Origin: Nanosynbacter sp.
GTDB lineage: Bacteria; Patescibacteriota; Saccharimonadia; Saccharimonadales; Saccharimonadaceae
Direction: 5' to 3'
DNA: 7,915 bases
Assembly (NCBI GenBank): GCA_015257605.1
Contig: JABZJV010000025.1
Coordinates: forward strand, 1-7,915
Positions 6,350-7,915 of the stretch are shown in pieces. Numbering within the stretch: the stretch's first letter is position 1; every line of letters starts with the position of its first letter. A program made the translations under genes and the position numbers. The notes under the pieces are model-generated. The model was not told where the DNA came from, did not search any database, and saw only the letters and a program-made list of their open reading frames with translations.

Positions 6350-6378
6350 ATTATAGTAGCGTCCAAACGCTTTTTGAA
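6350..6378 (-). promoter_or_regulatory. Alternative distal murT promoter
   Basis: A second perfect TATAAT (6350-6355, minus strand) has TTCAAA (6373-6378; four of six) 17 bp upstream. It would give a leader of about 12 nt before the ATG at 6331, or about 21 nt before 6322, without a Shine-Dalgarno. It is interleaved with the divergent promoter at 6380-6385. Confidence 0.42.
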
Positions 6379-6379
6379 C

Positions 6380-6385
6380 TATAAT
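6380..6385 (+). promoter_or_regulatory. -10 box of the membrane protein/Clp-like operon
   Basis: TATAAT lies 9 nt before the ATG at 6395, so a leader of about 0 to 3 nt is predicted. No good -35 box is visible. It sits back-to-back with the murT promoters in a gap of 72 bp, so the two divergent operons may compete for polymerase. Confidence 0.55.
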
Positions 6386-6394
6386 AAAAAGCAT

Positions 6395-6778
6395 ATGTTT
6401 ATTGTGGGCATGATTGCGTGGTGGTATAGCGTTGGTTGGAAGCGGGCAGCAGTAGATGTTTGGGAGTCTATCGAGCGATTATACGATACGTTTTCGCTGG
6501 GATTATTACTCAAGACACTATTCGCGCCGTGGCGGCAAATTTCTGCCGGGAAAGTGCGCGGACCAATCGGGGTGCAGCTGCGGGCGTTTTTTGATCGCTT
6601 GGTATCGCGAATCATTGGCGGCTTTATAAGGATAATAACGCTGCTGATAGGTGTAGCAGCCTTGTGCTTGATGCTGTTGATTGGTCTACTGCGTTTGGCT
6701 ATTTGGCCATTGGTGCCAGCGATGCCAGCGGTAATGGTTGTTGCGGCAATATCGGGGTGGGTACCATGGCATCTTTAG
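6395..6778 (+). CDS. 127-residue membrane protein, partner of the Clp-like ATPase
   Basis: The protein is unnamed. It starts MFIVGMIAWWYSVGW, then has an amphipathic stretch with FSLGLLLKTLFAPWRQI (33-49) and QLRAFFDRLVSRIIGGFIR (61-79). One long or two closely spaced membrane helices follow (about 80-121), ending in GWVPWHL. From memory, the LLKTLFxPWRQ and FFDRLVSRxIG motifs recur in small Patescibacteria proteins, but I cannot name a family with a known function. The frame is open 27 codons upstream of 6395, but that extension would cross the promoter. The ATG at 6395 follows the -10 box. The end overlaps the start of the ATPase gene by 13 bp in another frame, which points to an operon, coupled translation and perhaps a shared membrane complex. 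Confidence 0.72.
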   Translation: MFIVGMIAWWYSVGWKRAAVDVWESIERLYDTFSLGLLLKTLFAPWRQISAGKVRGPIGVQLRAFFDRLVSRIIGGFIRIITLLIGVAALCLMLLIGLLRLAIWPLVPAMPAVMVVAAISGWVPWHL

Positions 6779-7915
6779 GTACTTTTAGATATGCGTCTCA
6801 GCGAGCCAGCGAAGCGCGCTTTGGGCGGCTACTGTCGCCGATGATTGCAAAAAGCCTTTCATGGTTAGTGTTATTACTGGTGCTATCGGGTACTATGCTA
6901 GTAACTATGGAGCGTCTGTCGCTAGGCTGGCTGTGCGGCGCTCTGGCGGCAGTATTATATATGGCGGTGAAATTTTATAATTGGCACGTTCACGATCTGC
7001 CAGCTGGTAAGGGTGGCTCGGTTGATGATTTGCTAGCCGGCGACGTGTTGGGCCGGTTGTCGCGAGAACCGGATGTGCGAGAGGTTGCTAAAGTAATTGG
7101 TGAGGTGCCAAGCGGCCAATTCATGGGAGTGCGTCTAGGTATGACGCCGTCATTTTTAGCCACTATCGCTGAGAGTTCGACGATTTCCGTTGACGAACTG
7201 TGGAGTGTGGCTGACGACATTCGCCAGGCTAATCAACTAGACCGTATCAGCGGCGCCGTATTAGCTACAGCGCTAGTGAGGAGCTTTCCGAATTATCAAT
7301 CGATAATAGCGCAAACTCATTTGGGCGATGAAGATTTGGATGCCGGTATTCTATGGCAAGAGCATTTGATGGAGATTGTTCGGCATTTTGGCCAGCGGCG
7401 GCGGACTGGCGGCTTGGCGCGTGATTGGTCGTTTGGTTGGATTCCGCACCTTGAGCGATTCGGGCAGAATATCAGCGAGCAAATTGGTGCTAGTCGTAAT
7501 ACATTGTCGATTGACATACCATCGCATGTTCAGGTGATTGATCAGCTAGTGGAAGCTTTTGGTACGGGCGGGCGGCAAAACGCGGTTCTTATCGGCCAAG
7601 CTGGTGTTGGCAAAACATCAGTAATTCATGCTTTCGCGGAACGAATTTTGGACGCTGATGCGAATGTACCCGAAAATCTTCGTTTTCGCCAGATTTTTAT
7701 CCTTGACTCGGCGTCGCTGATTGCGGCAGCGCCAGGACGCGGCGAACTTGAAAACTTAATCATGCAGGTTTTAGGTGAGGCTTACAATGCTAAGAATATC
7801 ATTGTTTGCCTTGATGACGCGCAGTTATTTTTCGAAGAAGGCGTGGGGTCAGTAGATTTAACAAATGTCTTGCAGCCGATTTTAGATGCTGGCAGGCTAC
7901 GCTTAATTTTAAGCA
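6766..7915 (+). CDS. Membrane-anchored Clp-family AAA+ ATPase, 5' part (cut by window edge)
   Basis: 383 codons are visible and the frame stays open to the edge. Two likely membrane helices come first (about 30-47 and 52-71). A divergent Clp N-domain-like helical region follows (about 85-210), including a possible second repeat around SISGAVLATALVRS-like residues 159-172. A linker leads to the first AAA+ domain. Walker A is GQAGVGKT (277-284, Lys283) in the context NAVLIG, as in ClpC/ClpB D1. Walker B is IIVCLDDA (345-352), with Asp351 in place of the catalytic Glu. Where ClpA/B/C have the pore-loop K-Y-R-G-E, this protein has PGRGE (323-327), so the substrate-gripping Tyr is missing. The second AAA domain and any ClpP-binding loop lie outside the window. 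The ATG at 6766 overlaps the upstream gene; a weak G-rich run (GGGGTGG) precedes it, and GTG at 6757 is an alternative. A membrane-tethered Clp-like machine is inferred; protease coupling is unknown. Confidence 0.82.
   Translation, partial: MASLGTFRYASQRASEARFGRLLSPMIAKSLSWLVLLLVLSGTMLVTMERLSLGWLCGALAAVLYMAVKFYNWHVHDLPAGKGGSVDDLLAGDVLGRLSREPDVREVAKVIGEVPSGQFMGVRLGMTPSFLATIAESSTISVDELWSVADDIRQANQLDRISGAVLATALVRSFPNYQSIIAQTHLGDEDLDAGILWQEHLMEIVRHFGQRRRTGGLARDWSFGWIPHLERFGQNISEQIGASRNTLSIDIPSHVQVIDQLVEAFGTGGRQNAVLIGQAGVGKTSVIHAFAERILDADANVPENLRFRQIFILDSASLIAAAPGRGELENLIMQVLGEAYNAKNIIVCLDDAQLFFEEGVGSVDLTNVLQPILDAGRLRLILS

Noticed and set aside
6323..6394. N-terminal extension of MurT up to 6394
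   Set aside because: The extra 24 residues do not resemble a MurT N-terminus and would cover two TATAAT boxes of murT. The conserved protein fits a start at 6322 or 6331.
6379..6615. Minus-strand frame of 78 codons opposite the 127-residue protein
   Set aside because: It overlaps the plus-strand promoter and gene, and the plus frame has the operon overlap and membrane-protein character. The minus frame has neither a Shine-Dalgarno nor a -10 box at the expected spacing.
6990..7517. Minus-strand frames opposite the Clp-like ATPase
   Set aside because: They are shadows of a long plus-strand frame that carries an unmistakable Walker A motif.
1..7915. CRISPR arrays, insertion sequences, phage genes or integration sites, including beside the tRNA gene
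   Set aside because: I found no regularly spaced repeats, transposase or integrase motifs, or a duplicated tRNA 3' end. The tRNA is intact and flanked by its own promoter and terminator.

Overview
The window looks like chromosomal DNA of a Patescibacteria (CPR) member, most likely a Saccharibacteria (TM7)-type organism. This is inferred from protein character and layout only: small tightly packed genes, a MurT/GatD pair, a 127-residue membrane protein with the LLKTLFAPWRQ motif next to a membrane-anchored Clp-like ATPase, and a moderate base composition. TAA, TAG and TGA all serve as stops. The murT TGA overlaps the gatD ATG, which argues against the TGA=Gly code of Gracilibacteria and Absconditabacteria.

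Layout, left to right. (1) The first codons of enolase (minus strand) lie head-to-head with a short 2,3-BPG-dependent phosphoglycerate mutase (plus strand), giving a divergent lower-glycolysis pair. (2) A four-helix membrane protein of unknown function (minus) converges on gpmA with a one-base gap. (3) A tRNA-Pro(UGG) gene on the minus strand has its own promoter and a hairpin terminator. (4) A GT39/ArnT-like polytopic glycosyltransferase (plus) overlaps, tail to tail, an OpgC-like membrane acyltransferase (minus). (5) murT-gatD (minus) is a translationally coupled operon for amidating the D-Glu of lipid II. (6) Divergent from murT is a two-gene plus-strand operon: a 127-residue membrane protein and a Clp-family AAA+ ATPase with N-terminal membrane helices, which runs off the right edge.

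Regions 3 to 5 suggest a cell-envelope theme: surface glycan assembly, glycan acylation and peptidoglycan precursor amidation. A common substrate is not shown.

The clearest global pattern is in the starts. Four genes at the head of transcription units (eno, gpmA, the four-helix protein, the GT39 gene) have a TATAAT-like -10 box exactly 6 nt before the start codon. Two more (murT, the OpgC-like gene) have it at 7 nt and one (the 127-residue protein) at 9 nt. This predicts leaderless or nearly leaderless mRNAs. The internal gene gatD instead has a strong Shine-Dalgarno. Other points of interest are an apparent A19-U56 swap of the usual G19-C56 tertiary pair in tRNA-Pro, a MurT without the usual four-cysteine zinc ribbon, and a Clp-like D1 domain lacking the pore-loop tyrosine and the Walker B glutamate.
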